NCBI RefSeq assembly: GCF_000213655.1
Contig: NC_015554.1
Span: forward strand, 3,720,001 to 3,784,000
Direction of reading: 5' to 3'
From: Alteromonas naphthalenivorans
Lineage (GTDB): Bacteria; Pseudomonadota; Gammaproteobacteria; Enterobacterales; Alteromonadaceae
DNA: 64,000 nt
This document shows, in pieces, positions 37,859 through 45,233 of this stretch (position 1 is its first letter; each line of letters begins with the position of its first letter). The notes under the pieces are model-generated. The model was given only the letters and a program-made list of their open reading frames with translations. It was not told where the DNA came from and ran no database searches. Both the position numbers and the translations under genes were made by a program.

Positions 37859-38261
37859 GCAATTTGTCCTGTAATTAACGGTTTTAGTAAACCAATTAAA
37901 ATAAGCCCAGCGAGATTTGCTGCGACTAAAAACGAAATTCAATTTTCGATATAGCCTAGAAATAAAGATTACCAAATTGGTAATACCAAAGATCCAAACC
38001 ATGTGTAAAATGATTAACCAAAAAAGCAATAAGATCAACACAAGTCATTAACAACAAAACTTACCAATAGGTAACCCAACAAGTTTACAATAAGCTTCAA
38101 GTAAAAAGATAAAAATAAAATTGATATATTTCAATAGCATGGCAAGTTGTTAGAATTTCAAAATCGAAAAACAAAAATGAGAATTATTTCTGAAATTGTT
38201 AACAGATAAGCTGCCTTTGCAAAGATCATAGCTTGAATAATAGATAAAAAGGCAGAACAAC
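37859..38261 (-). promoter_or_regulatory. AT-rich upstream region of the alginate lyase gene with inverted repeats
   Basis: This region of about 400 bases has no gene. ATTACCAA-A-TTGGTAAT at 37968-37984 is a perfect 8-base inverted repeat, 110 bases before the lyase start. TTACC-AATA-GGTAA follows at 38061-38074, and a looser copy of the same word, ATTACCAATA-N6-ATATTGGTTAAT, lies at 38275-38302 inside the adjoining repeat. The shared TTACCAA word suggests a binding site for a repressor or for the nearby hybrid regulator. The regulator is not identified. Confidence 0.5.
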
Positions 38262-38511
38262 AACAACCAAATACATTACCAATAAGTGCAATATTGGTTA
38301 ATGAAATTAATGTATGCGGTTTAAGCTGACTTTTTATGGGAGGGATTACTGGTAGTTAAACCTGCTGTTCGGAACTGCGCGGTTCAACTAAAGTGCTGGA
38401 ATACTGTTTAGGTGGTATACCCATAATACGTTTGAATGTGGTTGAGAAATAGGATGGCCCAGCAAAGGCGACGCTTATAGCGGCCGAAATGACTGAAGCA
38501 CCATCGGCTAA
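38262..38511. repeat. Direct repeat copy A (3' end of hybrid regulator gene plus downstream flank)
   Basis: This 250-base segment matches 39247-39496 at a constant offset of 985 bases without indels. About 75 bases (38393-38467) are identical, and the rest has scattered substitutions. It comprises the last ~50 codons of an AraC-type C-terminus and about 90 bases of downstream flank. Confidence 0.88.
38356..38511 (-). pseudogene. 3' remnant of a second hybrid two-component regulator (AraC domain end)
   Basis: The minus strand encodes LADGASVISAAISVAFAGPS, then YFSTTFKRIMGIPPKQYSST and LVEPRSSEQQV, followed by a stop at 38356-38358. This matches the C-terminus of the intact 1293-residue regulator at 39341 residue for residue, apart from a few substitutions. 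Homology ends abruptly at about 38511, upstream of which the sequence is unrelated. The rest of this paralogue (helix-turn-helix start, receiver, kinase, propeller) is missing, so it is a truncated relic. It lies beside the lyase gene, so it may be what is left of that gene's original regulator. Confidence 0.85.
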
Positions 38512-38533
38512 GCCCAAACAAATTTGGAACGCC

Positions 38534-38863
38534 CTACTTTGCTTGTAAACTCAAAAAAAATGTCGTTGCTGAAAAGGCAAAAGAGACAAAGGAAGTAAAA
38601 TAAAATACTTTTTCATCAAATTGATTTCGTTTTGTATTTTGAATAACTAAATTTTGTATGCTTGAAGATGTTGCAATGAGAATGAAGAAAATTGAATAAA
38701 TGAACGAAAGTACGATAACTATAAATTGGTTCAATTTCATCCAAAAAATAGTGGCATCAGCTTGACTGAGTAGAACCGATATTCCGAAGAACGCGCTCCA
38801 CAAGACCATTAGTGAAAATAACACCGACTTTTTCAAACTTAAAATCGATTCTTTTATTAGCAT
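38534..38863 (-). CDS. Small membrane protein of unknown family
   Basis: This 109-residue protein has three strongly hydrophobic stretches (about residues 13-33, 45-64 and 87-106), so it is probably an inner-membrane protein. The sequence is rich in Phe, Ser, Ile and Lys and encoded by AT-rich DNA unlike the flanking genes. GGGGGA lies 4-5 bases before the ATG at 38863, a good ribosome-binding site. I do not recognise the family. It lies 43 bases downstream of another small membrane gene, with which it is probably co-transcribed. It ends 23 bases from the broken end of the regulator remnant, so it lies inside the putatively inserted segment. Confidence 0.55.
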   Translation of the reverse strand: MLIKESILSLKKSVLFSLMVLWSAFFGISVLLSQADATIFWMKLNQFIVIVLSFIYSIFFILIATSSSIQNLVIQNTKRNQFDEKVFYFTSFVSFAFSATTFFLSLQAK

Positions 38864-38906
38864 ACATTCCCCCTAGCCATTATTACTTGTTGATTGAAAT
38901 CTATGT

Positions 38907-39086
38907 TTAGTCCTTTTTGGATATATAAAAAGAAGCATAGATAAAGGTCACAACCGTTGCTAATACAATCAATGTTGTTCTAAGCCAGTCTATTGGTATA
39001 AGTTTTACGATGGAAACTACCAATACCCATAGTACCATAGCCCCTAAAGCTTTAGGGTAATGTCTATATGCGTTTTTTCGATTCAT
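38907..39086 (-). CDS. Very small membrane protein of unknown family
   Basis: From the ATG at 39086 (AAGG about six bases upstream) this encodes 59 residues: a basic N-terminus (MNRKNAYRHYPKALG), then two hydrophobic segments (MVLWVLVVSIVKLIPI and TTLIVLATVVTFIYASFYI) and a KKD tail. The frame is open further upstream to 39227, but that extension has polar, unremarkable sequence and no ribosome-binding site. The family is not recognised. The pairing with the 109-residue membrane gene, and the place between a regulator and the relic of its paralogue, suggest the two arrived together. Confidence 0.5.
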   Translation of the reverse strand: MNRKNAYRHYPKALGAMVLWVLVVSIVKLIPIDWLRTTLIVLATVVTFIYASFYISKKD

Positions 39087-39246
39087 GATGGGCCTTAAAC
39101 TTATATAAATTAGAGAAAATGGGGCGTTATAAATTGGGGGGTCGTTTTCACTCAATGGTATACCTTCCTCAAAAGAACTATTCAATGAGTCTATTTCGCA
39201 CGACCATGACTTGCCAACAAAAACCATCTAAGAAATTAAGATATAA

Positions 39247-39496
39247 AACAGCCAAATGCATTACCAATTAATGCAAAATTAGTTAAATAAATTAATGTAT
39301 GCGCTTCAACCTCACTTTTCCTAGGAGGAATTGCTGGTGGTTAGATCTGCTTTTCGGCACTGTGAGGTTGTACTAATGTGCTGGAATACTGTTTAGGTGG
39401 TATACCCATAATACGTTTGAATGTGGTTGAGAAATAGGATGGCCCAGCAAAGCCTACGCTTATAGCAACCGAAATAACTGAGGCACCATCTGCTAG
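39247..39496. repeat. Direct repeat copy B (3' end of intact hybrid regulator gene plus flank)
   Basis: Partner of the repeat at 38262-38511. The first 94 bases are the flank downstream of the regulator stop and include the short hairpin GCATTA-CCAAT-TAATGC. The rest is the coding end of the intact regulator. Between the two copies lie only the two small membrane genes. Confidence 0.88.
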
Positions 39497-42400
39497 TAGC
39501 GCTTTGGATTTGTCGATTCTGAATCGCGAGAGAAACTCGCTGAAGTTGTAGTCGAATAGCTCTGAAAGTTTTCGATTTAAACTTCTGGGGCTTATTAGTA
39601 ATAAATCAGCAGCTTTATCTCTAGTGAAATATTCATCTTGATAATTTTTTTCTAAAACAGAGATAAAGTTGAGGTAAAAAGCCATATCTTTTTCTGACGA
39701 AAGTTCTGGCAATAAAATACAGCTATCTTCGCTTTTATTCATGTCTGACGACGAGAGATTGTTTGATGGGGTACGCTTCAATGCTACAAGATGCCTGACT
39801 CTAAGTATTAATTCTTCATCTGCGATAGGCTTAGTAAGCAAACAGTCGACATTCGCCTGCAATGCCCTTTCTTTCGATTCATCATCTACTTTTGCCGTTA
39901 AAACGATAATAGGTAAATATTGTAAGGCATCAGTATCACGCAATTTTTCCACAAAGTTCAGCCCCCCCATAACCGGCATCATAAGATCGGTTATAACTAG
40001 GTTAACTTGGTGAATCTGTAGAATATCTAGAGCCTGCTTGCCGTCTCTAGCCACAAGGCATTTATAGGTTGAAGAGAATAATTTAAAAAGATGATTACGA
40101 AGTTGGCGGCTATCATCCACTAACAAGATAGCTGGCTTGTCTTCCCAGTTACTATCAATACTTTCATCTACGTTTTGACTATTTAAAAGCTGTATATCAT
40201 CTATGGGGAAAGTCACAATAAACCTGGTACCTTTGCCCAGCGAACTGTCGACAGCTATTTCGCCCTGGTTCATAGCCACCAACTCTTTAACTAAAGACAA
40301 ACCAATTCCCTCGCCTGCTGCTTCGGGAGATGGATCTATTCTTTTGTAACGTTTAAAAATTTCTTGATGGTTAGATTCGTCAATACCTTTCCCATTATCT
40401 TTCACACTCAGTGTTAGATTATCTTCATCAAAAACGGCAGAGAATTTAATTACTCCATTGTTTTCGGTAAATTTAACCGCGTTAGTAATGAGGTTACCAA
40501 TAATCGACTCTAAGCTACCTTTTAAGAGTGAAATAGTGCCACTCCCTCGCGTATTCACATCGAGTACTTGGCGCTTTGTTTTCACTAATGAGTCTAAACT
40601 TGATGCTATAATTTTAATGTCATCTACAGAGTACAACCTAAAGTTTTCGAGCGTTGAAGTACCCAGTTTGTCTACCGTGTTCACTTGATCTAATAAGTTT
40701 TCCATTCTTTGAACATTGTGGACTAACGCCGAGATATTAAGCGTTTCTTCCTCTAATTCACTTTTCTTCGAATTACCTAACTCGCTCATAATGAGTTGCA
40801 GTGGCGTGCGAAGTTCGTGCGAGACATCGCTGAAAAGCCGAATTTTGTTTTGCGCTAATGCTTCTATTTTATTCTTATGCTCAGCACCGTACTTACCTAA
40901 TACCTTCTGTACTAGCGAGGTATTTATAACCGCTAAAGCCAATAATTTTAGATAGCCTTTTCTGTACAAATATAAACAGAGAAACGTAAGAATGGCATAC
41001 AGAACGTAGGCATAGCGACTTAAATAGAATGGCGGATTTATTTTGAAATGTAGGGAATTAATAGGGTTTTCAACATTACTATGGGGTGACTGTACCCTAG
41101 CTTGCAATTCAAAATTACCATAGCCAATATCAGAAATAGCCAAATTCATACTTGATGCGTTATGAGTTTGCCAATCTTCAATATACCCGAGTATTCTAAA
41201 CTCTAGTTTATGTTTGTAGCTTTCAACGTAGCTATTGGATGCAACGCTGAAATTAAGTGTCTGATAGCCGCTACCGATAGTAAACGCAGAGTTAGAAAAA
41301 ATAGGGTATGAGGAGTCTAGCTCACCCTTCTCATTGAGCCATTCGGCTTTGAGGAAAGAAATTTTTGGTGCAACGTTTGCCTCACTCAAACTTTTGATTA
41401 TTACTTTCTCATTGATGCTATAAGCAAATCTATCTCCTTCGATAACGATAGTATCATTTAGTTCGTGAATTCCTCCGAAATCAAAGTCGACATCCCAAAT
41501 ACCATTCTCGCTATCTAGTTGATACAAGTTGTCGTCACTTGTATCATAAAGAAAGAGTCCAATATTTGTAGTAAACCAGAAATTTCCATTGCTACTTAAA
41601 AGCCCCGCTCGAACAAATCTAATATCGGGATTATCTAGTAATTTACTTTTTGAAATGTCACCAGTAGTGCTATCTATTTCACTGAGTCCACTGCCAGAGG
41701 AGCACACCAAATAAGTATCGTTGAATTCTATGATACAAGTGATTCTGCTCCAACCTGTCTCTGAGGGAGGCAACACCTTCCAATTAAACTTAGACAACTG
41801 AATATGTATGGAACTGTTCACGTCGTATCCCATTAGCTCGCCAGAAGACAAGACAATGGAGTTTTTGAGAAATGGGGGCGCATCAAATTCATCTAAAATT
41901 GAAGCTACATCAGCTAGATAATATTTCCATCCATCTTCCGTGTGGGCATATGCATAGTATTTATTATCACTTAACTTGATAATGTGATTGTAGGGGTTTG
42001 AGCAGAAATTTATTTCCCCTCTCTCTTTTAAATAAATTTCTTCAAATTTAATCTCGTAACTATCTAGGCATTTCGTGGCTTTGAAAGTGTGAGGAGTTAA
42101 CGAGCCATTTTTAGTTTGCAACAAATAGCTATTACTAGCATCTTTTATAAATCCAACTCCCTCCCTTGTTGTACCTGCTGATCTAATATTTTTTTGGTAG
42201 AGGACTTCATTTAAACTCAGATAGTTAACTGCCTTTTGAGAATCTGACAACGCAATCAATCCCAACTGTGTTGATGCGAGAATCAACCCTCCGTTTCTTA
42301 ACTTATTAATTGCTACTATCGAGTGTATCGCATCTGATGTGATAATTGGATTCATCCAATCAATCGCTGTAATAGTATCCCCAATAACTTTGTATAGCCC

Positions 42401-43222
42401 GCCCGCAGCAATCCAGATATTTTCCTCGTCAGCGATAAATATTTTGCTCAATGGCTTTCTTATTGTTAAAGCTGTATCAAAAGAATAGAAACTTTTCGTA
42501 TTTTTTTGCTCATCTATTATGTAGATACCTTCAGGTCCGCCTACATATTGCTTGAAACCAAAATAGGAAATAGCAGTCAACTTTGATAATTTGGGATAAT
42601 CTTGTGCCAAAGGGTTGAGCTTCACACTCTGACCAGTCAGATCTATCTCTATATGGTACCTTTCTGAAATCGCGTGTACTCTAGTTTGATTTGCAGACAC
42701 TAATGAATAGGCTCCAGCCAAAGATCTAGATGAAATTTCATCTGCCCAATGTTGTATTTCTCTCGTTGTTCTATTAACAACGTATATACCGTTAATTAAT
42801 GAGATTACTAAATAGTCAGGCGTTACAACTAAATTCCAAACACTCTTTAAGTCTGAGGAATCAGAAATAAACTGTTCTGATACTCCTGTCTTTAGATTGT
42901 ATTTAAAAACACCAACGCCGAACTCACTAACCCAAAGATAGCCTTGCTCATAAGCCACATCTGAAATTATGCCTGTTTCTAAATTAGACTGGTTATAATT
43001 TACTTTTTGGGTCTCTTGTCCAACAATCTGAAAAACGCCATTTTCTGCGGCAAGGTATATAGCTTCATCAACAACCTCTATATCCCATATTACCCCTGCG
43101 GGAGTCCCCGCAAATACGCTACGCCCGTGGAAGCTTTCACTTCCGACTGATGCAAAAACATCGAAATCCAGTAACAAAACAATAACAATTGAGCCAAAAA
43201 ACGAGCGATTGACCCATTTCAT
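39341..43222 (-). CDS. Hybrid two-component system protein (periplasmic propeller, kinase, receiver, AraC)
   Basis: This 1293-residue one-protein signalling system spans the inner membrane. A signal anchor is at about 7-24. A two-component-regulator propeller sensor follows to about 620, then a Y_Y_Y-like domain and a transmembrane segment near 735-757. The HisKA motif VSHELRTPLQLIMSEL has its histidine near 801. The ATPase contains VKDNGKGIDESN and GEGIGLSLVKEL. The receiver (ILLVDDSRQLRNHLFKLF) has its phospho-Asp in VITDLMMPVMGG, near 1079. The AraC helix-turn-helix lies at about 1185-1285. Such proteins are typical of Bacteroidetes polysaccharide loci, where the propeller binds oligosaccharides. 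Here the nearest candidate target is the alginate lyase gene. The gene is AT-rich and probably acquired. It is divergent from the small double-glycine peptide gene. Confidence 0.93.
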   Translation of the reverse strand: MKWVNRSFFGSIVIVLLLDFDVFASVGSESFHGRSVFAGTPAGVIWDIEVVDEAIYLAAENGVFQIVGQETQKVNYNQSNLETGIISDVAYEQGYLWVSEFGVGVFKYNLKTGVSEQFISDSSDLKSVWNLVVTPDYLVISLINGIYVVNRTTREIQHWADEISSRSLAGAYSLVSANQTRVHAISERYHIEIDLTGQSVKLNPLAQDYPKLSKLTAISYFGFKQYVGGPEGIYIIDEQKNTKSFYSFDTALTIRKPLSKIFIADEENIWIAAGGLYKVIGDTITAIDWMNPIITSDAIHSIVAINKLRNGGLILASTQLGLIALSDSQKAVNYLSLNEVLYQKNIRSAGTTREGVGFIKDASNSYLLQTKNGSLTPHTFKATKCLDSYEIKFEEIYLKERGEINFCSNPYNHIIKLSDNKYYAYAHTEDGWKYYLADVASILDEFDAPPFLKNSIVLSSGELMGYDVNSSIHIQLSKFNWKVLPPSETGWSRITCIIEFNDTYLVCSSGSGLSEIDSTTGDISKSKLLDNPDIRFVRAGLLSSNGNFWFTTNIGLFLYDTSDDNLYQLDSENGIWDVDFDFGGIHELNDTIVIEGDRFAYSINEKVIIKSLSEANVAPKISFLKAEWLNEKGELDSSYPIFSNSAFTIGSGYQTLNFSVASNSYVESYKHKLEFRILGYIEDWQTHNASSMNLAISDIGYGNFELQARVQSPHSNVENPINSLHFKINPPFYLSRYAYVLYAILTFLCLYLYRKGYLKLLALAVINTSLVQKVLGKYGAEHKNKIEALAQNKIRLFSDVSHELRTPLQLIMSELGNSKKSELEEETLNISALVHNVQRMENLLDQVNTVDKLGTSTLENFRLYSVDDIKIIASSLDSLVKTKRQVLDVNTRGSGTISLLKGSLESIIGNLITNAVKFTENNGVIKFSAVFDEDNLTLSVKDNGKGIDESNHQEIFKRYKRIDPSPEAAGEGIGLSLVKELVAMNQGEIAVDSSLGKGTRFIVTFPIDDIQLLNSQNVDESIDSNWEDKPAILLVDDSRQLRNHLFKLFSSTYKCLVARDGKQALDILQIHQVNLVITDLMMPVMGGLNFVEKLRDTDALQYLPIIVLTAKVDDESKERALQANVDCLLTKPIADEELILRVRHLVALKRTPSNNLSSSDMNKSEDSCILLPELSSEKDMAFYLNFISVLEKNYQDEYFTRDKAADLLLISPRSLNRKLSELFDYNFSEFLSRFRIDKSKALLADGASVISVAISVGFAGPSYFSTTFKRIMGIPPKQYSSTLVQPHSAEKQI

Positions 43223-43326
43223 TTATATGTCCCTATATTCATATTCAATGCTCATAGTTATTTATTATTCTGTAATTGCTGAACTAGCAATACCGATAAA
43301 AATTAATACTATAAGAGTAAAACACT

Positions 43327-43521
43327 ATGAATATCGAACAAAAAACAAACATTCAAGAGTTGAATGAGAAAGATTATACTAATGTCTATGGTGGAATTAG
43401 TTCTTTTGCGGCTTTTCCAGAGTTGGGTTATAAAATTGAACCAGAAAATCCAACCCCACCAGGCATAGGTCTAGACTCACTACACCAACAACCACTGCAT
43501 ACCGGCATTTTCGGCGGCTAA
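43327..43521 (+). CDS. Small peptide with double-glycine-type leader (bacteriocin/RiPP-like)
   Basis: This peptide has 64 residues. The first 23 (MNIEQKTNIQELNEKDYTNV YGG) look like the leader of double-glycine bacteriocins and related ribosomal peptides: an ELNEKD-type amphipathic stretch ending V-x-G-G. The remaining 41 residues (starting ISSFAAFPELGYK) contain Pro and Gly but no Cys, so disulphides or lanthionines are excluded. AAGAG lies about nine bases before the ATG. The last 14 codons overlap the 3' end of the opposite-strand HAD gene, and the original C-terminus may have been altered at a breakpoint there. No C39 peptidase/ABC exporter or immunity gene is recognisable nearby. It may instead be a secreted signal, or a chance frame. 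Confidence 0.45.
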   Translation: MNIEQKTNIQELNEKDYTNVYGGISSFAAFPELGYKIEPENPTPPGIGLDSLHQQPLHTGIFGG

Positions 43522-43983
43522 TTGATCGTAAATAAAGTCACCCACATACAGGCAGTCTTCGGGTTGTAGCTGCCAGTGTTGGGCTATGTGTAATAATGCT
43601 GTGGGGTCGGGCTTGGTGGGTGCATCTTCTCGGGTAAGCACAAACTCAATGGGTATGCGGTTGTTGGCTATTTTAATGGCACTGGCTTCTCGGCAGTTGC
43701 GTGTAACAATAGCTATGGGCAAGTTATTCTCTAAAACCTTATCTACCATTTGCTTACCAAGGGGTAGCCATTTCGCGTTTTGTGCGTCGGTTAGTTCGTG
43801 TTGCAATATGGCGTGGTTGGCTTTCGCTTTTTCTTGTTCACACACCATATTGTCTATAAACGTAAGAATGTCTTCATCTTGCGGGCAGCCTATATCTTCT
43901 CTCATTTGCGAAAAGTTAAGGCTAGACTCAACCAAGGTGCCATCTAAATCAAAAATAACACCTTTAATACCGCTCAAATCCAT
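43480..43983 (-). CDS. HAD-superfamily hydrolase, probably truncated at its C-terminus
   Basis: This 167-residue HAD subfamily IA phosphatase-like protein has motif I GVIFDLDGTLVESSL, motif II IVTRNC, and motif III/IV in TKPDPTALL and CLYVGDFIYDQLAAENAG, so all catalytic motifs are present. The protein stops right after AGMQWLLV, about 25-30 residues earlier than most relatives. Those continue with a final strand and helix. The sequence beyond the stop shows no HAD-like continuation in any frame. The truncation coincides with the edge of the AT-rich block, which supports a rearrangement breakpoint near 43485-43490. The substrate is unknown, and stability without the last helix is uncertain. 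Confidence 0.8.
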   Translation of the reverse strand: MDLSGIKGVIFDLDGTLVESSLNFSQMREDIGCPQDEDILTFIDNMVCEQEKAKANHAILQHELTDAQNAKWLPLGKQMVDKVLENNLPIAIVTRNCREASAIKIANNRIPIEFVLTREDAPTKPDPTALLHIAQHWQLQPEDCLYVGDFIYDQLAAENAGMQWLLV

Positions 43984-44192
43984 TCTTCATACTCTTTAAT
44001 TACGTTTAAGGTAGGCAAGGCTATTTGCCCTTGTGCTATAACATTGCCACAAGCTTGGCTGTGTTTCCGTTAACTTTTAGTTAGTTAACTTATTTTCTGA
44101 ACTCGGAATCTTTAATATCTACTAACATACGCATTCACTTTCATTTAGCATAGCGGCTCTTTTTTCTAAGCTTCATATTTTATAGGTTACTA

Positions 44193-45071
44193 ATGGGTGT
44201 ATTCGCAGCACTAGGAACGGCACTTTGTTGGGCAATTGCCGCCCGTTTGTTTAGGGGCACGGGCAACGCGTTTTCTCCTCTTACCATGAATTTTTGGAAG
44301 GGCCTTATCTCTATTGCTATTTTGGCAGTCGTTATTGCGGTAGTGCAGCCAAATGCTTATGGAACCAACGCTGTACTTTGGCTGTTATTAAGCGGCTTTA
44401 TTGGCATTGGTATTGGCGACACCTGCTTTTTTAAAGCCTTAAAATCGATTGGTGATAGCCAAGCGGTATTAGTAGCCGAAACCCTAGCGCCTTTGTTTAC
44501 TGCCCTTTTTGCTATGGCCTTTATTGGTGAATGGATAACCTGGCAGCAGTGGGTGGGTATTGCCGTGGTGCTATTGTCGGTCGATATGGTAATAAAATCG
44601 CGCAGGCGCAATACTACTCATGTATTTGCTACCTCTGGCTATATGTATGGCGTGGGGGCGGCATTATGCCAGGCCGTAGGCGCTGTGGTTAGCCGCGACA
44701 TTCTAGGCAGTGGTGATATAGATGCCGCCAGCGCAGCCTTCTTGCGCTTAGTTGGCGGTATGATTTTTGTCGTGCCCTTAATTGTGATTACTCGCAGTAA
44801 ATGGTTGCCGGTATTAGCAACCAATCAACGGGTTTGGCCTGCGTTTATGCTTGCCACCTTATTAGGCACTACCGCCGCTATTTACCTTCAAATGTTTGCT
44901 TTTGCCTATGCGAAAGCTGCCGTGGTGCAAACCTTAATCGCTACCAGCGCATTAATGTCGCTAGGCGTTGCTTGGGTTATGGGCGAAAAAGCCACGAAGG
45001 CCACGCTGATATGGTCGGTAATTGCGTTGGTGGGTGTGGGTATTTTGGTAAGCTTCGGTTCGCCCTTGTAG
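44193..45071 (+). CDS. EamA/DMT family transporter
   Basis: This 292-residue inner-membrane protein has about ten transmembrane helices in two five-helix EamA repeats, a drug/metabolite transporter fold. The first repeat begins MGVFAALGTALCWAIAARLF and contains GIGDTCFFKALKSIGDSQAV. The second begins near SGYMYGVGAALCQAVGAVVS and ends ALVGVGILVSFGSP. Such proteins usually export amino acids or metabolites, and the substrate cannot be told. The ATG at 44193 follows TAGGTT at weak spacing. No operon partner is visible on this strand. Confidence 0.9.
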   Translation: MGVFAALGTALCWAIAARLFRGTGNAFSPLTMNFWKGLISIAILAVVIAVVQPNAYGTNAVLWLLLSGFIGIGIGDTCFFKALKSIGDSQAVLVAETLAPLFTALFAMAFIGEWITWQQWVGIAVVLLSVDMVIKSRRRNTTHVFATSGYMYGVGAALCQAVGAVVSRDILGSGDIDAASAAFLRLVGGMIFVVPLIVITRSKWLPVLATNQRVWPAFMLATLLGTTAAIYLQMFAFAYAKAAVVQTLIATSALMSLGVAWVMGEKATKATLIWSVIALVGVGILVSFGSPL

Positions 45072-45233
45072 TACAAGAAGGCGTTTTCGCATTCAGTGTA
45101 TAGCTAATGCTTTTTGGAGCCAGCGCCTTTACAGTCGGCGCTAGATGTAAACTGCGACTAGTGCCGCTACCCCTGTTTTATATCTTAAATTTAGAAATCA
45201 AGGATAACGGAACTAGCGGCTTTTCGTTTAGCC

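Noticed and set aside
37859..38041. Extension of the alginate lyase frame by 61 residues upstream
   Set aside because: The extension has a hydrophobic stretch but no ribosome-binding site. The ATG at 37858 begins a standard signal peptide with AGGAC at the right distance.
39087..39227. Longer version of the 59-residue membrane protein
   Set aside because: No ribosome-binding site at the upstream start. The extra residues show no membrane or family feature, while the internal ATG has AAGG at good spacing.
38262..39496. Insertion sequence or integron-like element bounded by the direct repeats
   Set aside because: No transposase, integrase, terminal inverted repeat or short target duplication is present. 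The repeats are paralogous coding ends, not mobile-element termini.
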